Below are positions 22,241-35,565 of a DNA stretch of 64,000 nucleotides, piece after piece. The DNA comes from Heliocidaris tuberculata (lineage: Eukaryota > Echinodermata > Echinoidea > Camarodonta > Echinometridae), in contig CM046836.1 of assembly GCA_025618425.1 (NCBI GenBank), forward strand, positions 22,056,715 to 22,120,714, read 5' to 3'. Below the pieces are notes generated by a model, which saw only the letters and a program-made list of their open reading frames with translations, was not told the origin of the DNA and did no database searches. The translations under genes were made by a program, and so were the position numbers. The first letter of the stretch is position 1, and the number at the start of each line of letters is the position of its first letter.

Positions 22241-25083
22241 TGTCACTTTATCCTTTCCTATCCTCCGTTCTCTCTCTCTCTTTCCCTCAAACAAAGACAC
22301 ACACACACTCCCTCTCTTAGTTTTCATGTGCCACTCTCTCGTTTCCCGCTTTTAATCCCCATTCCTGAAACCCTTCCTTGCTTATTTGTATACATGAATT
22401 AGATTGGTTATTCTAAGGATCTATAGATCATACATAACCAGACTAGTGACGAAAAATTAGTTTTCTTCTAGTTTTCATCATACCCTAGCTAGTAAGCGGA
22501 ATTATATTTGTATTGTCTTCTTGATTTGTTGTATTTTTCATGCTTACGTGCTTACGTAGAGATTGTTGGAGTAAATAAGCAAATAATGTGAAAATATATA
22601 ATGTGACAACTTTTTTTTTTTGGGGGGGGAGGGTTGTGATGTACTTTATAAATTCAGCACCCCCGCCCATTTTTTTTCAAAATCCTGTATCCGCCGCTGT
22701 GTAATCCTTCTCGAAGCAACGAAAGCCATAAGTAATTCATGTTGACCTACATTTACATTGTTTACCTTACGTATATATTGGAAAATAAATCGCACCCAAG
22801 TCCCTGAGTTAATCTACCTTAAATAGAATACGTAAAGGTCATTCTGAAGAAGAAAAAAATCTTTTAGCATTTGATTACTTCATGTCCCATCACATTACCT
22901 ATCTCCTCGTGATAATGTCCTCAAGCAACCAATTGTGAAGTGGCTATTCAAAGTAGTTTGCTTACGTACTGCTCTGGCAAAAATAAGCATTGACAAAAAT
23001 TATTGACACGTAATCATGGACCACCACCCGCATAAAGCTAGAACATGCGAAATGAATCATTCTAAAAGGTGCGATAAAAGTGAAAATCTTCGTTTAAAAT
23101 ATTTGACTAAATTAATTTCATTCAATTCTTTTCATCAAGCTTTGCAGAGTAAAGATGATTTTACAGTGAAGAGAACTTGAGGAAAGGATAACCTATTAAT
23201 TTATTAAGAAAATACGTAATCACATAAAGGTATTAAAAATATCTTACACACGAGACCACTCACTATTATAGACAATCAAATGAAATATATGATTGCAAAA
23301 ATTATTCAAAACTGAAATTAAATGGACTCATTAAAATGCAAGTTAGGTCATTAAAAAATATTTCTTTATAGTTTGAACTTTAAAGTTTATTTGTTACACT
23401 TTTACATCAAAAGCTATTTTATAAGCATATTTGTCAATTTCAAAACATACGGGTAAAAAAATAAAATCAAGCACAATGTACGGTAAATAGGTAAAAAGTA
23501 GAGATATATGAACGACTGGCAAAAAAGAAGAAAACATGTAAAATGTGGGGAGCCCAAATAAAAAGCATTGCTTGTAAATGATTAGGCTCCCGTAGAGAGT
23601 AAGTAATTCTGATTAGGACGCAATAAAAAGCGTTGTTTAGTTGGATAGGAATGTACAACATTGTTGCGTTGAAATATAGAGACGAAAGCATCTGGTAAAT
23701 TACCTTTCGAGAGTTCGTACATAAATATTCCAAGATTGCATAAGGTAGCTTAGCGAAATGTAGTGGTGCATAAGCACGGGGATTTTAAACAAAAGAACGC
23801 AAGCGGCCAATCAGCGACAGCGTTTCTCGCTTCCGGGATTTTACCCCCTGGGGAACGAAGACTCTGTGTCTGACAAAAGCGATCCCGTCTCCCGGTGCTG
23901 AAAAGCCGCGATTTATTTTTGGTCTTCTCTACAGACTCGTTAAAACGCTATATCCCCCTCTACGGCTACATTATTGTGTACTTCTACGTGTTTTTCTCTA
24001 CGCGGCAAACCACTATTATGACGGGTCAAGTCTGCGGGACACATTCATGATGATCCGTTGTATTAAATTTTCTCAATACGTATCTATCTATTCTTGTATT
24101 TATATACTTCGATAAAAACACTTGTAAATAACAATCTAATTGTTTCGTTCTATCTTACTGGGGACTCTGAAACTAGAATTTACTAAGAGCAGTGAGTCTA
24201 TCAGTATCGAAATTCTCTGTCTTTTAAAAATATTTTTAATATATATTTTCATGGTAGGCTAAAATCAGTTTGTGGGCTTTGTCGTTTAACGAGGGAATTC
24301 AAGAGGAACATCGATTTGAATACCGTTTTTGTTTTCCTCATGAAGAGTATTATTGTTTATTCATAAATATTATTTATTTCTTCTTTCATGGTTAAAACAG
24401 ATATCCGAGAGAGTCTGGATCATTATTACGAGGTTAAAAGTATTGCGTGCCTTTCAAATATATTGCTCTTATTGACTTCAATTATTTCTGCCCATCACCT
24501 TTTTCTGTCAATAACCTCTTCCTAATTGAGATCCCAATCTCCATCAGAATTTTGTGCAGTATGCGCCCACAAGTATAAAGGGCATGAAATAGTAGGTAAA
24601 AGGTTCGAAATTCGAAGGAAATCGTAATTTCTGATTGCCTTGCTTCAGTCTTATAATCGCAAATCGAGAGGGACAGGGTAACATGTCCCCCCCCCCCCCA
24701 ACATGATGGTAATTGTCATTATGGTGATGATGATGATGTCGATGATACTAATAATAATAATAATTACATTATCAATAATATTAGTAAGTAGGCAAAAGAT
24801 TGTTTTCTTGTTATATTGTGATAAGGATGTGCACTGACGAATATTTCGGATTATATTGTAGATATTCTTGTTGTCATGGCAATAAAATTTCAAAGTGATT
24901 TAGAAGCTCGAAGGGGGGGGGGCGGGCTGTAAAGGTTGCGCCGTGGCTAATTATTTATATACATCAGCCAATCCTTATCAGTTGTTTATCCATTCCTGAA
25001 TAGCCTACTGAAGCAAGGAATGATAACATATAAAACGGAGAGAATGCAGCCCGTTCATTTGTCAGTAGTCGGAAAATTAGTCA
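22241..25083. other. AT-rich intronic DNA, few recognisable features
   Basis: CT/CA repeats at about 22269-22310. A T/G-run fragment ends CTGTATCCGCCGCTG at about 22685-22699, another hAT-like terminus. A GC-richer patch with CCAAT lies at 23800-23920. A C run at about 24686-24700 is followed by GAT repeats. No exon was recognised. Confidence 0.45.
23795..23920. promoter_or_regulatory. GC-richer patch with CCAAT box, speculative regulatory element
   Basis: Local GC rise in an AT-rich intron with GCGGCCAATCAGCGACAG and CGCTTCCGGGA, an Ets-like core. No transcript or TATA signal supports a promoter. Listed only because its composition stands out. Confidence 0.15.
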
Positions 25084-25894
25084 ACGTAGAGCAGGGGCGG
25101 CGCACCCGGGGGCCAGGGGGCACAGTGCCCTCCCACTTTTTCAAGTACCCCAAAAGTGCCCTTTTTACATCTGAAAAATGCCCCCCTTCCTCTCTGATAA
25201 GTGCCCTTTTTACTATTAAAAGTGCCCCTTTTCCTTTCTAATAAGTGCCCCTTCCCCTTCTGATAAGTGTTTTTTCCCCTCCTGATAAGTGCCCCTTTTC
25301 AAAATCTGATAATTGGCTCCTTATCTCTCTAATAAGTGCCCTTTTCTTCTGATGATAAGTACATTTTTACTTCTGATAGGTGCCCCTTTTCCCTTCTAAA
25401 TAGTGCCAACTTTCCCCTTCTGATAAATGCCATTTTTACATCTCATAAGCTCCCCTTTTCCTGTCTAATATGTGCCATTTTCCTCTTCTCATGAGTGCCC
25501 CTTTTTACTTCTTATAAGTGCCCCATTCCAACTCTGATAAGCGCCCTTTCCTCTTCGGATAAATGCCCCCTTTTACGTATATTTCCCGTTGTTTCTTACA
25601 AATAAAGCCATATCTAACTTCAAAGAATCGATGCGGCTTTATGTAGTAGCAGGTACACATATTACTACAATGTAAGGCAGTGGAGCTGGAGGCAAGAGGG
25701 GCATAATGCCTACCCCCCCCCCCCCCGCAGCAAAGGAATTCTTATTCCGCTATATATTCGAATATGCCCATAATTTACACCAATTAAGGGCAATATTTTC
25801 TGAAAATCTCCCCAAAACTCCCACGCTACGCTCGCTAGCTCTCATGAAAGCAAGCAGATCGCATAAAGTATGTTGATATAGATGTAATCCTTAA

Positions 25895-26857
25895 CCCTTC
25901 TGAGACGACGGGCTTCTACAGAAGCCGAGCGAGGTGTTCAGTCTGTGGCGGAGGGCTTCTACAGAAGCCGAGATTTATGCCTAATATGTTGACGAAGTTT
26001 TCTAGCGAACTATCAGCTCTTATGCGCTAAAATTCTTAGTAGTATTATGTAGATATATTCATTCACAATACCCGTTTTAAAAAAAATGAGGTTACGTTGA
26101 AAAAAATCGAGAAAAATAGATTTCGTTTCAACTTTACCCGAAATTCTTGTTGGGATCGTAAATCCCGTATACCTAGAGACGAACGCGTACGTGTCCGCTC
26201 CGATCACGTGATATCATCGCTTTCGGCCGGCCACGAGGAGTATGCGTTCTTGATCTTGACGACATACAGGCTACAGCTCGACTTCGCTCCTTTTAATCCA
26301 ACTTCATAAGAAAGGATCCTTTCATTTTATAAATTGAAATTGACCGATTTAGCGCACCATTCAAGAATGGACCTTTCAAAATGAAATGCTTTTTTTCAAA
26401 ATGAAGCGCTTATCTCAGCTGAGTGGACCATGCAGGCCCCACTCTAATAAGAGGAACAAAAGAATGCCAAAGCAACTACTATTAAAAGGAAGATTAGCGT
26501 TTTCAAAGAAGAGGTCAATCTACTGAATACATGACAACACAAAGAGCCACTCGGGCCTGCGTTTATGAGGGCATGTAGCCATCTTAGAGCATGTAATTAT
26601 GTTTGCGAAATAAAATATAGCTATCCAACCCCAAGCGGTCTTGGATTTATGCGGCAAATGAAATGTTCATATTTCATGTTCTGAAAAGCACCCCCTTACC
26701 CTTCTCTCTATCTCTTCCCACGGAAGGATACCCTTGTCTTGAGTAACTCCGGCGGAATAGACATAAATATGAGAATTATCCTGTGAAGGAAGGTTCCGCC
26801 AATGTTGGAAAAATGCCCAGCAACATAAACACAAGTTCCTTCCAATTAGAGAGAAAG

Positions 26858-26889
<32 letters not shown>

Positions 26890-29842
26890 ATTAATCTTCA
26901 TTATCATTACTACTAATTATCCTTGTTAGCATCATCATCATCATCACCACCATTATATATTTATATCCATGTCATATACAAAACTTTTCAAAAATGAAAC
27001 GAGAATTAACAAAGTTTTATAGACAAAATATATTGGTTGAACGAGACCAAAGATGGAGACGAACACATATAAATGAAATTCAGTATATACGGTCCGTTAA
27101 ATGTTTAACCTGATGACTGGGATTTGTGTCAAAAGGATAATAAACACAACACTCATTGGCTATATGAAAGCTTTAATTAAATGCGTCTTTATAATTTATT
27201 CCCGATTCTGTCATCCGCTGTAAAAAAAAAAATAAATAAATAAAAAATAAAAAAAAAGGGAGGGGGAGGGGCTGTTATTGCAGATACTGCAACATTACTT
27301 TATAACGAAATCTTGATTTGGTCACTCAGCTGTAAGCCTACATCAGAAATAACTTACAACTCATACATTTTTTTCCTATAAACATCTTGATTTATTGAAA
27401 CAATACTGTGCTCGCATTGAGGGTCTTTCGAGAGTATGAGAATGCCCTTATATATTTGTCTTTCTTCGACAATAGGGTTACATAAAATATCATATTCGAT
27501 CATAGTTGTACATGTATTACATTATGTTCGGAGTTTGCGTTCACTTGGTATCTTCCGTGTCATTTTCTTCCATGAAATAGAATTAGAGGCAATAGTGGGG
27601 GGGGGGGGAGAGATATATGATGAGGTACATGATGTGTTTTGTTTACATTTCTTTATTTTAGCATTGTCTGTTATTTCTGATTGATCATGGGGGAGGGGGG
27701 GGGGGGGAGGGAGGTGGGAGGGAGGAGGGAGGGGGCTAGCCATTACCATTGGTTGCTATACTATCGGGATTTTTTAAACACATTTTTTCATCGCTTTAGT
27801 TTGCTTTTTAATTCTCGTCAATATCATGCACAACTGTTGTGCTTCGGTTTTTACTTCTTTCCTCATTATCTCGTAACATACAGTGAATTACTATACTCTC
27901 TATATCATGCTCTTTTTCTGCTGTTCTCTTTATTTTCAAATTGATCAAACTCTTAGATACGGCGAATAAGTCCTTATTAGCCACACCCCTTCAAAAGAAA
28001 AATTGCATGCAATGCGGAAATGAAACGCACTGAAACAAAGTTCTAATTGCACGAACTTCCTGACGAATTCAGAGAGAGAGAGAGAGAGAGCGGCATTGAG
28101 ATGTAGCCATTACCATTGGTTGCTATACTATCGGGATTTTTTTAAACACATTTTTTTTTTATCGCTTTAGCTTGTTTATCATTCTCGTCAATATTAACCA
28201 CAACTGTTGTATTTCGGTTTTTACTACTTTCCTCATTTTCTCGTAACATACAGTGAATTACTATACTCTCAATATCATGCTCTTTTTCTGCTGTTCTCTT
28301 TATTTTCAAATTGATCAAACTCTTAGATACGGCGAATAAGTCCTTATTAGCCACACCCCTTCAAAAGAAAAATTGCATGCAATGCGGAAATGAAACGCAC
28401 TGAAACAAAGTTCTAATTGCACGAACTTCCTGACGAATTCAGAAGGAGAGAGAGAGAGAGAGAGAGAGAGAGCGGCATTGAGATGTAGCCATTACCATTG
28501 GTTGCTATACTATCGGGATTTTTTTTAAACACATTTTTTTTTTATCGCTTTAGTTTGTTTATGATTCTCGTCAATATCAACCACAACTGTTGTGTTTCGG
28601 TTTTTGCTTCTTTCCTCATTATCTCGTAACATACAGTGAATTACTATACTCTCAATATCATGCTCTTTTTCTGCTGTTCTCTTTATTTTCAAATTGATCA
28701 AACTCTTAGATACGGCGAATAAGTCCTTATTAGCCACACCCCTTCAAAAGAAAAATTGCATGCAATGCGGAAATGAAACGCACTGAAACAAAGTTCTAAT
28801 TGCACGAACTTCCTGACGAATTCAGAAGGAGAGAGAGAGAGAGAGAGAGCGGCATTGAGATGTAGCCATTACCATCGGTTGCTCTACTATCGGGATTTTT
28901 TTAAACACATTTTTTTTTATCGCTTTAGTTTGTTTATGATTCTCGTCAATATCAACCACAACTGTAAACAAAGTTCTAATTGCACGAACTTCCTGACGAA
29001 TTCAAAGAGAGAGAGAGAGCGGCATTGAGATGTGACAAAGTATTATTTTGTTCCAATCACTGTCATTCATTTCTTTCCCATTACAAAAAAAAAAAAAAAA
29101 AAAAAAAAAATCAAATATGCGTACACAATTTTAATTATTTTTTTTTTTATTGATACAGCAACTACATAGGGAAATAATGTTGAAATAGAGATGAATAGAT
29201 AGAGAAAAATAAACGAATGAAGCGGGAGACAAAAACTAAAGTAAATAATTACGACAAATTATGAGAAATGAAGTCGAAAGTGAATAGGATTATTTTTATC
29301 TTACTGAGTAACATAATGTTCATCCGAAAATTCAATTCCCTGAATGGGCCTATACCTGTTTGCATATTTAAAAGAAAAAGCATTTAGAGTGATCATGTCA
29401 CAATGTTGGTCAGAATGCGTTGGAAACTCATGTGAAATGTAGGGCCAATGACTTGGGTGATAATATGCCGAGCATTAGCAGACGACAATGGGGCCAATGA
29501 ATGGGGTATCGATCGAACGCGAACCGCGCGTGCGACGGCGCTTACGCAATTTGTATTGTAAGTGTATTGAGAAGGAAGGAAGCGAAGCTTCTACAAAATA
29601 AGACGGCTTTTCCCCTCTAAAATAACAAACCTTATTTTTTTGTTTCGATAAACAAAACTTATATTTTTATAAAGAGAAAATTCTGACCTTTCATGTTTGC
29701 ATGAATGACGGAAATGACCGAGTGAGGTGCAATGAGCAATTAAAGTAGAAAGCACCGCCAAATTTCCCATTACCGGCAATGTAACCGAAATCGCTCCGTC
29801 ACAGGGAGAACAATCGCTGTGCGCGGGCTCGCACTCAAAGAG
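25895..29842. mobile_element. 3.95-kb TTAA-flanked (piggyBac-type) insertion
   Basis: TTAA borders both sides (25891-25894 and 29843-29846). It begins CCCTTCTGAGACGACGGGC and its inverted right end is CTCTTTGAGTGCGAGCCCGC, an imperfect inverted repeat. It splits the hAT element exactly where a related copy (near 32275-32290) reads continuously from the GTCGTTTTTC to the GATTTCATCGATATC segment. No long ORF exists, so it is non-autonomous. The near-identical 24-bp imperfect hairpin around GGGCTTCTACAGAAGCC appears twice just inside the left end (about 25909 and 25954). It carries the ~375-bp array at 27737-29035. Confidence 0.75.
27737..29035. repeat. ~375-bp tandem array inside the TTAA element
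   Basis: Units start with AGCCATTACCATTGGTTGCT at 27737, 28105 and 28487, with a variant at 28864, and are 367-382 bp long. Each ends in a (GA)n run of different length and CGGCATTGAGATGTAG. The final unit has lost its middle. Two units keep an open 70-codon minus-strand frame, but it starts at GTG, not ATG, and the other units break it. Confidence 0.85.
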
Positions 29843-30287
29843 TTAAGAAAAGCGACAGGGATAATGTATGAATTAAAAGATAATTCGACATTCCCCCAAT
29901 TAATTTGCTGTTGTCAATTTCATTATATCGCTATAAATGATTCTCAACCAAAGGAATTCAGCATTAGAAAAAAGTCTGAAAATTTTTGCTCGCTCGCTTC
30001 GCTCACTCGCACATGAGTCATTAGACCACCACACACAACTGCTAATTTATTGGGGAAGCTGAAGCAGTGTCCAGAACCACAATAAAAAGGAAGAAGATGA
30101 TGCCTGATAATGTATTAATCATGTTGACTGGACTGTTGGGTAATACCAATGTCACAAAAATGGTCCCTATTTTCGTTTTATGTTCACCCCTTGTAGGTAC
30201 CCCCTTTTCCCCAAAAGTGCCCTTTTTGGCTGGTGCCCCCCCCCCCCCCCCCACTTTGAAAGACGCTCCGCTGCCCCTGACGTAGAG

Positions 30288-31985
30288 AAATAGCCCAGGC
30301 CAAACCCGGTTCGAGCTGACAAGCTTTTTGTGAATAACATGGATAGTCTAAGTAACTGTAAGGGGGCAAAATCTCATAATTTATGTAAAATGGGGTGACT
30401 ATTTCGGGAAAGTTCCCAGACTATGTAAGTTCTATGTAAAACAAATTGCATGGGTTAATCAATGTGAACAAGAAAAGAGTAGGTTCTATTTAAGTTTATT
30501 ATAGGCTAAATTGTAAGTTCAGTGTATGATAACAGAAGGACGATACAGGTAACAAACCAGTATTATGTAACAGGGAACAAAGAAAGACATCCCAACGGAG
30601 TGAATAGGCATTGTCTAGTGCAGGTGTCACGCCACCGGCCGAGGTGCGCTTAATCTTTCCATAATGAGAGTGTTCTTAGAACACTCCGAGTCATGTGCAT
30701 CATAACAACTTTCGAATGACTAAAGTTCACAATTTGAACTCTTCGTAATACAATGAATAACCTATGTTTAACACTCCTACAAAATATCAACCCAATCCGA
30801 CAATTCATTTCATGGCGGTTGCTATGGCCTTTTGATTCACTCTCTATTAATTTTCTTTATTGTTTTCTTGCTCCGCACGCTTGAATAGCCCCTCTGTAGA
30901 ACAGCTGAGCTGCAATGGCACGGCTGAGCAGGGCGATCCTTCCAATATTATTTTCTCATGTTATCATGCATGTTATTATATATATGTTCTTATAATTGGT
31001 AAATAAAATAAGAATAGTCTACCCTTAAACATTCGTTCCTGCCCTTCAGCTGAATCTTTCAAAAGAAATCTTAATACTTATTTGTTTTCTCTATGATTGG
31101 ATTTGGTTGTGTGCACTCGGAGAGCAAAATAATTACTTTGATTCATTTTTTTCTTATTGTAAAGCGCCTTGAGCATGTTTATATGGAAAGGCGCTGTATG
31201 TATGTATGTAAATCAATCAAATCAAATATAGGCCTCAACTTTAGAGCTCATTTCCTCCCTAACTGATACCAGCAAACCTATCTTACAAGCTCTTTTCGTT
31301 CGCTAAATCAAAAGGGTTGTAAAGTTTCAAGTTTAAAGCTGAGACTTTGTTCTATCCAAATAGAATAAAATCAGATTTGTTTGTTTGTTTGTGTGTTTGT
31401 TTGTTGTTATTTTTTTTTGTTAATGTTTTTGTTTGTTTGTTTGTTGTTTTTTTTTCGGGGGGGGGGGGGGCTTTTTGGTGGCTTTGTCGTGCCGGGTCAC
31501 ACATGTTCAAGGACGTTTTTTTGTTTAAAGGGCCCTGTCCAAGGGTCCCCGCCGCAATACTCGCAATACACGCGAATACACCCCTCCCCTTTCCTTTCAG
31601 TCACATGACAGAGAAAAAAAGAGAAGGTGAAAGAGGGTGAAAAGAGAAGGTGAGAGAGGGTGAAAAGAAAAGAAAAAAAAATCATTACGAAAAGTATAAG
31701 TATTCGCTGGCTCGCAATTTATTCATTTATTTTCATTTTTAGATGACATGCAAACATGATACTCGGTTGAAAGGCATCAGCCCCTCCCACGAGAAAATAT
31801 GGCCATACGCCAGGATTTGATCATAAGTGAGCTGTTCTTTTATTTACGGGTGTGAAAAATTCAGGAGTGGGAAGGGGGTGGGTCTTGAAGTTCTTGACAA
31901 ATTAAAGTCGGTTTATTTTTAAGCTTGTGCATGCAAGCCGGTGAATATAATTTAGTCAAAATTAGAAGTGAAAATTCTAAATAGA
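30288..31985. other. Intronic DNA with an old LINE 3' tail and simple repeats
   Basis: About 31040-31220 has the layout of an L2/CR1-type LINE tail: a degenerate TCTTTCAAAAGAAATCTTAA (SFKRNL-like) segment, then AAAGCGCCTTGAGCATG and (TGTA)n. Further right are (GTTT)n at 31376-31442, a G run at about 31457-31471 and GA-rich DNA at 31610-31680. No gene. Confidence 0.5.
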
Positions 31986-31989
31986 AGTC

Positions 31990-32886
31990 CTGCCCCCTCC
32001 CCGAACATGATTAATACATATCAAGCATCATCTTCTTCCTTTTTATTGTGGTTCTAGACATGTTTCAGCTTCCCTAACTGGCAGTAATGTGTGATAGTCT
32101 AATGATCCATGTGCGAGCGAAGCGAGGAGCAAAAGTTTTCTGACTTTTTTCTAACGTTGAAGTCCTATGTTTGTGCATTTTTTTACGGCGATATAATGAA
32201 AATGACAAGAGAAACTTAATTCCGGGAATGTCGAAAGATATTTTAATTCGTGCTTTAACCCTGTCGTTTTTCTTTAGGATTTCATCGATATCAACATACT
32301 TTAGTATGATAAATGCTTGATTTCAATATGTATTATAAGAGTTTGGGGGAAATTTTCGGAAAATATTATCCTTACTTGGTAGTATTATGGCATATTCGAG
32401 AAAGCGGAATGACAAATACTGTGCTGGGGGGGGGGGGCATGGCATGCCCCTCTTGCCTCCAGCCCCACTGCTTTACTCTGTAGTTTAGTAATGGGTACCT
32501 GTTAAGCCGCACCTATAATTTGAAGCTATATAAATATGGCTCTTTTTGTAAGAAACAGTGGGAAATATTGGTAAAAGGGGCATTTATCAGAAGAGGAAAG
32601 GGTGCTTATCAGAGGTGGGAAGGGGCAATTAAAAGAGGTGAAAAGAGGCACTTATGAGGGAGAGGGCACATATTACGTAGGGAAAGGGGTAATTATCAGA
32701 AGGGGGAAAAGGGCACTTATTAGAAGGGAAAAGGGGCACCTATCAGAAGCATAAGTGCTTTTATCAAATGAGAAAAGGGCACAAATTAGACAGAATTAGG
32801 GGCATTTATCAAAAGGAGAAAAGGGCACCTATAAGAGAGAAAGGGAACAGTTTTCAGAAAAAAGGGACACGTTTTGGGTACTTCAG
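31990..32886 (+). mobile_element. Truncated copy of the 1.24-kb hAT-type element
   Basis: It matches the interior of the copies at 25092 (inverted) and 52080 (direct). The match covers GTTCTAGACATG, GCGAGCGAAGCGAG, the CATGCCCCTCTTGCC block and the tandem units AAGGGGCATTTATCAGAAG at about 32565-32880. Both terminal inverted repeats are missing. It gives the uninterrupted sequence across the site where the 25092 copy received the TTAA insertion. Confidence 0.7.
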
Positions 32887-33650
32887 ACTATAGAAAAACA
32901 GGGGGAATCACATCAACTGCACGTGGCCTTTAGTTAAGCACTTTTTTTAATCGGGTGCTGCCATCAGTTAGGGTTTGATATATTTCAAGATATGTATCAT
33001 ACACTGAAGCCCCTACTCTGTGCAATGAAAAGCTACTTCAGTGAAAGGCTTGTGTCTCAAATTTTGCATAGAGCTATATAGTTCGAAGAAGAAATAATAA
33101 TGGGGGATCGGACCTATTGTGTTGAGTTGAATGCATGTAGGACGGAGGAATAATGGGGAGGCGGCTTTGGTTATACGTGCGTTCGAGCAGCGTCAGCGTT
33201 TGTTCTTATGATGAAAAGACAGGAAGTCTATTGACTACTGATATAAAGAAGTAATAGGAGAGAGAGAGCCCTACTGCTAATCCCTGTTAAACTGAACTTC
33301 CCTCAGTGACATAACAACATGTTATGCATAGGCCGCTATTACAGGACTCAGGCCGACAGCATGGACTGATGATAGTATTGATTTGATTTGGTTTGATGGA
33401 TTCATGATATATTCTAGAGTAAAAATCCCCTCATTATACCATACTTGCCTCTTAGCTACTTTTTTTGCTGCATATCTAGATTAGCTCAAGCTAGAATGAC
33501 ACGCACTCTAAAAAGAAAATGCTCATGCGGACAAATATTATTGCATGCAAAGGGCTCTTTTTGGTATTTAGTTTTAAATGTAATTTTCAATTCGATGATT
33601 TAAAAAGACATTAAAAAAACTGTATTTCTCACTAGCTTATACTAGTTTCA
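32887..33650 (+). repeat. Direct segmental duplication, copy 1
   Basis: Same order of words as 36955-37650: CATCAGTTAGGGTTTGATAT, ATCATACACTGAAGCCC, GGGGATCGGACCTATTG, CTATTGACTACTGATATAAA and a GA repeat. Divergence is moderate, with small indels. The function of the ~700-bp segment is unknown and it has no conserved frame. Confidence 0.75.
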
Positions 33651-33657
33651 CTTTCTG

Positions 33658-35384
33658 CAGAGACGTCGCTAGAAAATTTTGAATGGGGAGGGGATGACGC
33701 CAAAATTTTCCGACAAAGGTCTGACACTCAAATTTGCCTACAAAAAATGCCGCACCCTAAGCTGTACCCACAGAATTCAGTGGCTATACCCTAATCCCCC
33801 CCCCCCCAAACACACACACATAGAGAGAGCTTGATCATACCGGCCAGGCGGCCAATATTCTAATCTAAATACAGTAGTTACATAATTATCCTGGCTGCCC
33901 AAATATTTGAATATTCTGGCACCTCGCTACCTGAATATGAAGTGTTGCATTGTTGCCCGAATATCGGAACTTAAAAAATCATCAGGGGGAGGGGGGGGGG
34001 GGCGCAGCCCATTATCGAAGGGAGTGCCTTTTGTCCGAATATTAACTTTCCACTATTTTTTTTTTTTGGGGGGGGTAGCGGAAACAAATTTCCCAGATAT
34101 ATTTGTGGCGAGTGTGGAACCGAAAATTTAAGCAGTGGAAAGGAGAAATAATGGCCAACTTTAAATTCTAACTAGGCATATGATATTGGGAATACACCAA
34201 AGGCCTTCCCAAGGTTCTCGAGGGAAGAGGGGAGAGGGGGTTAGGACCAACAACAACCAAAATGATAGCATATGCAAATCATCTAGAATTGTCAGGAAAA
34301 AGAAAACGGTATATATTTTCGCCGACAGCGCTTTAAACTGGAAGTAAGTTTATGGGGAACCGCTGGCCCTCTAGATCTGTAGGGTCTATCGAGGGATGGG
34401 AAAGGGGTGGGGGGGGGGGCAATAAAACGGACCCCCGCAAAAAGTAATAATATGTATATGAAAATTGTATCCCGGAATAAGATTCATAATGTATTTTTTC
34501 TCAGTCACACGAGAAAACATTCCATTTCGCGCCCAAAATGAATGGTAAATGAATCGTAAGCTAATTTCAAAATAATGCCGACTTTAAAAATATGACGATA
34601 AGATTTATCGGCAGCAGATGGGGGGGGGGGGGGGCTTGAGGGATCACACTCCCACTCAGAATTGCTGTCTGCAAATGCGCCACCTCTTTCGGCAAAAAAG
34701 GAGGGAGAAAATGGGGAGAGGGAAGAGGAAAGAGAAAAGAAAAAGGAGAAAAGAGAAAGGAAAAGGGAAAGGGGAAGAAAAGGAAAAGGAAAGGAAATTA
34801 AACTAAAACAGAAAGAAAAGAGGGAAAGGAAAAGGGAAGCAAAGAAAAAGAAGGAAAAACTTTTTTTGTTTTGTTTTTTGTTTTTTTTTCCTCGCTCTCA
34901 AAAAAGTGAATAGATAATATTCGGGCAAAATGCGCCCCCCTTCGGCAATGGGCTGTACATAGCCCCCTCCCGAGGATTTTCAAAGTTCCGATGTTTGGCC
35001 AGCCACCACTTCATATTCGGGTAGAGAGGTGCCAGAATATCCACATATTTGGGTAGTGAGGTTTCCTGATATATAACTTCTGTACATTTTTACTAAGAAA
35101 AGTTTTTCGTTGTTGTTGTTTTTGTTTTTGTTTTGTTGTGTTTTTTAATTTAGAAGTTGAAAAGTTGATATTCGGGTAAAAGGTGTCAGCCTATCCCCTT
35201 GCGAAAATGGGCCCGTATGATCATGACTTCTACATCTGCGATTTTCTTGTATCATTGTGTGAGGGGAGATTAGGGTGTACCGTGTAGCATTTTTTGGCAA
35301 ATTTGGGTGTCACACTCTAAAAATCTGTCGGCAAATTTGGGTGTCCCACCCCTCCCCCATTCAAATGTTCTAGCGATGCCCCTG
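33658..35384. mobile_element. Inverted-repeat element with hAT-like ends
   Basis: It begins CAGAGACGTCGCTAGAA and ends TTCTAGCGATGCCCCTG. Inner inverted words (GCGCAGCCCATTATCGAAGG against TTCGGCAATGGGCTGTACAT, and GGCACCTCGCTACC against its inverse) show that long arms continue inward. The middle (about 34690-34890) is purine-rich and gives spurious Lys/Glu frames. No 8-bp duplication was found at the ends. Confidence 0.6.
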
Positions 35385-35565
35385 GATATCGGCGTTGATT
35401 CAATCTTCATTCCTCTTTCTGTCTGGACTACAAGATCCCTAATCTTTCATAAGCTTTTGTTTTGCCACTTTAATCCCATTTCAAGGGGAAATCTAGGAAA
35501 ATCTGTACTGTCCCTTTCCTATTTAATGGTTTTTAATCTCCGATTTGTATACTTGTAACACATAG

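Larger units (their letters stand above)
25092..30279 (-). mobile_element. hAT-type non-autonomous element, interrupted by a TTAA element
   Basis: It starts CAGGGGCGGCGC and ends GCTCCGCTGCCCCTG, and is flanked by a perfect 8-bp duplication ACGTAGAG (25084-25091 and 30280-30287), the hAT hallmark. Removing the insertion at 25895-29842 and one TTAA leaves 1,236 bp. That matches the intact copy at 52080-53331 (1,252 bp), which lies in the opposite orientation. The left part (about 25130-25580) is a tandem array of ~22-27 bp units around AAGTGCCCCTTTTC with CTGAT. No transposase ORF. Confidence 0.85.

Noticed and set aside
28142..28737. Two similar 70-residue minus-strand frames
   Set aside because: Both start at GTG, lie in the ~375-bp array, and are broken in the other units. 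Similarity comes from recent tandem duplication.
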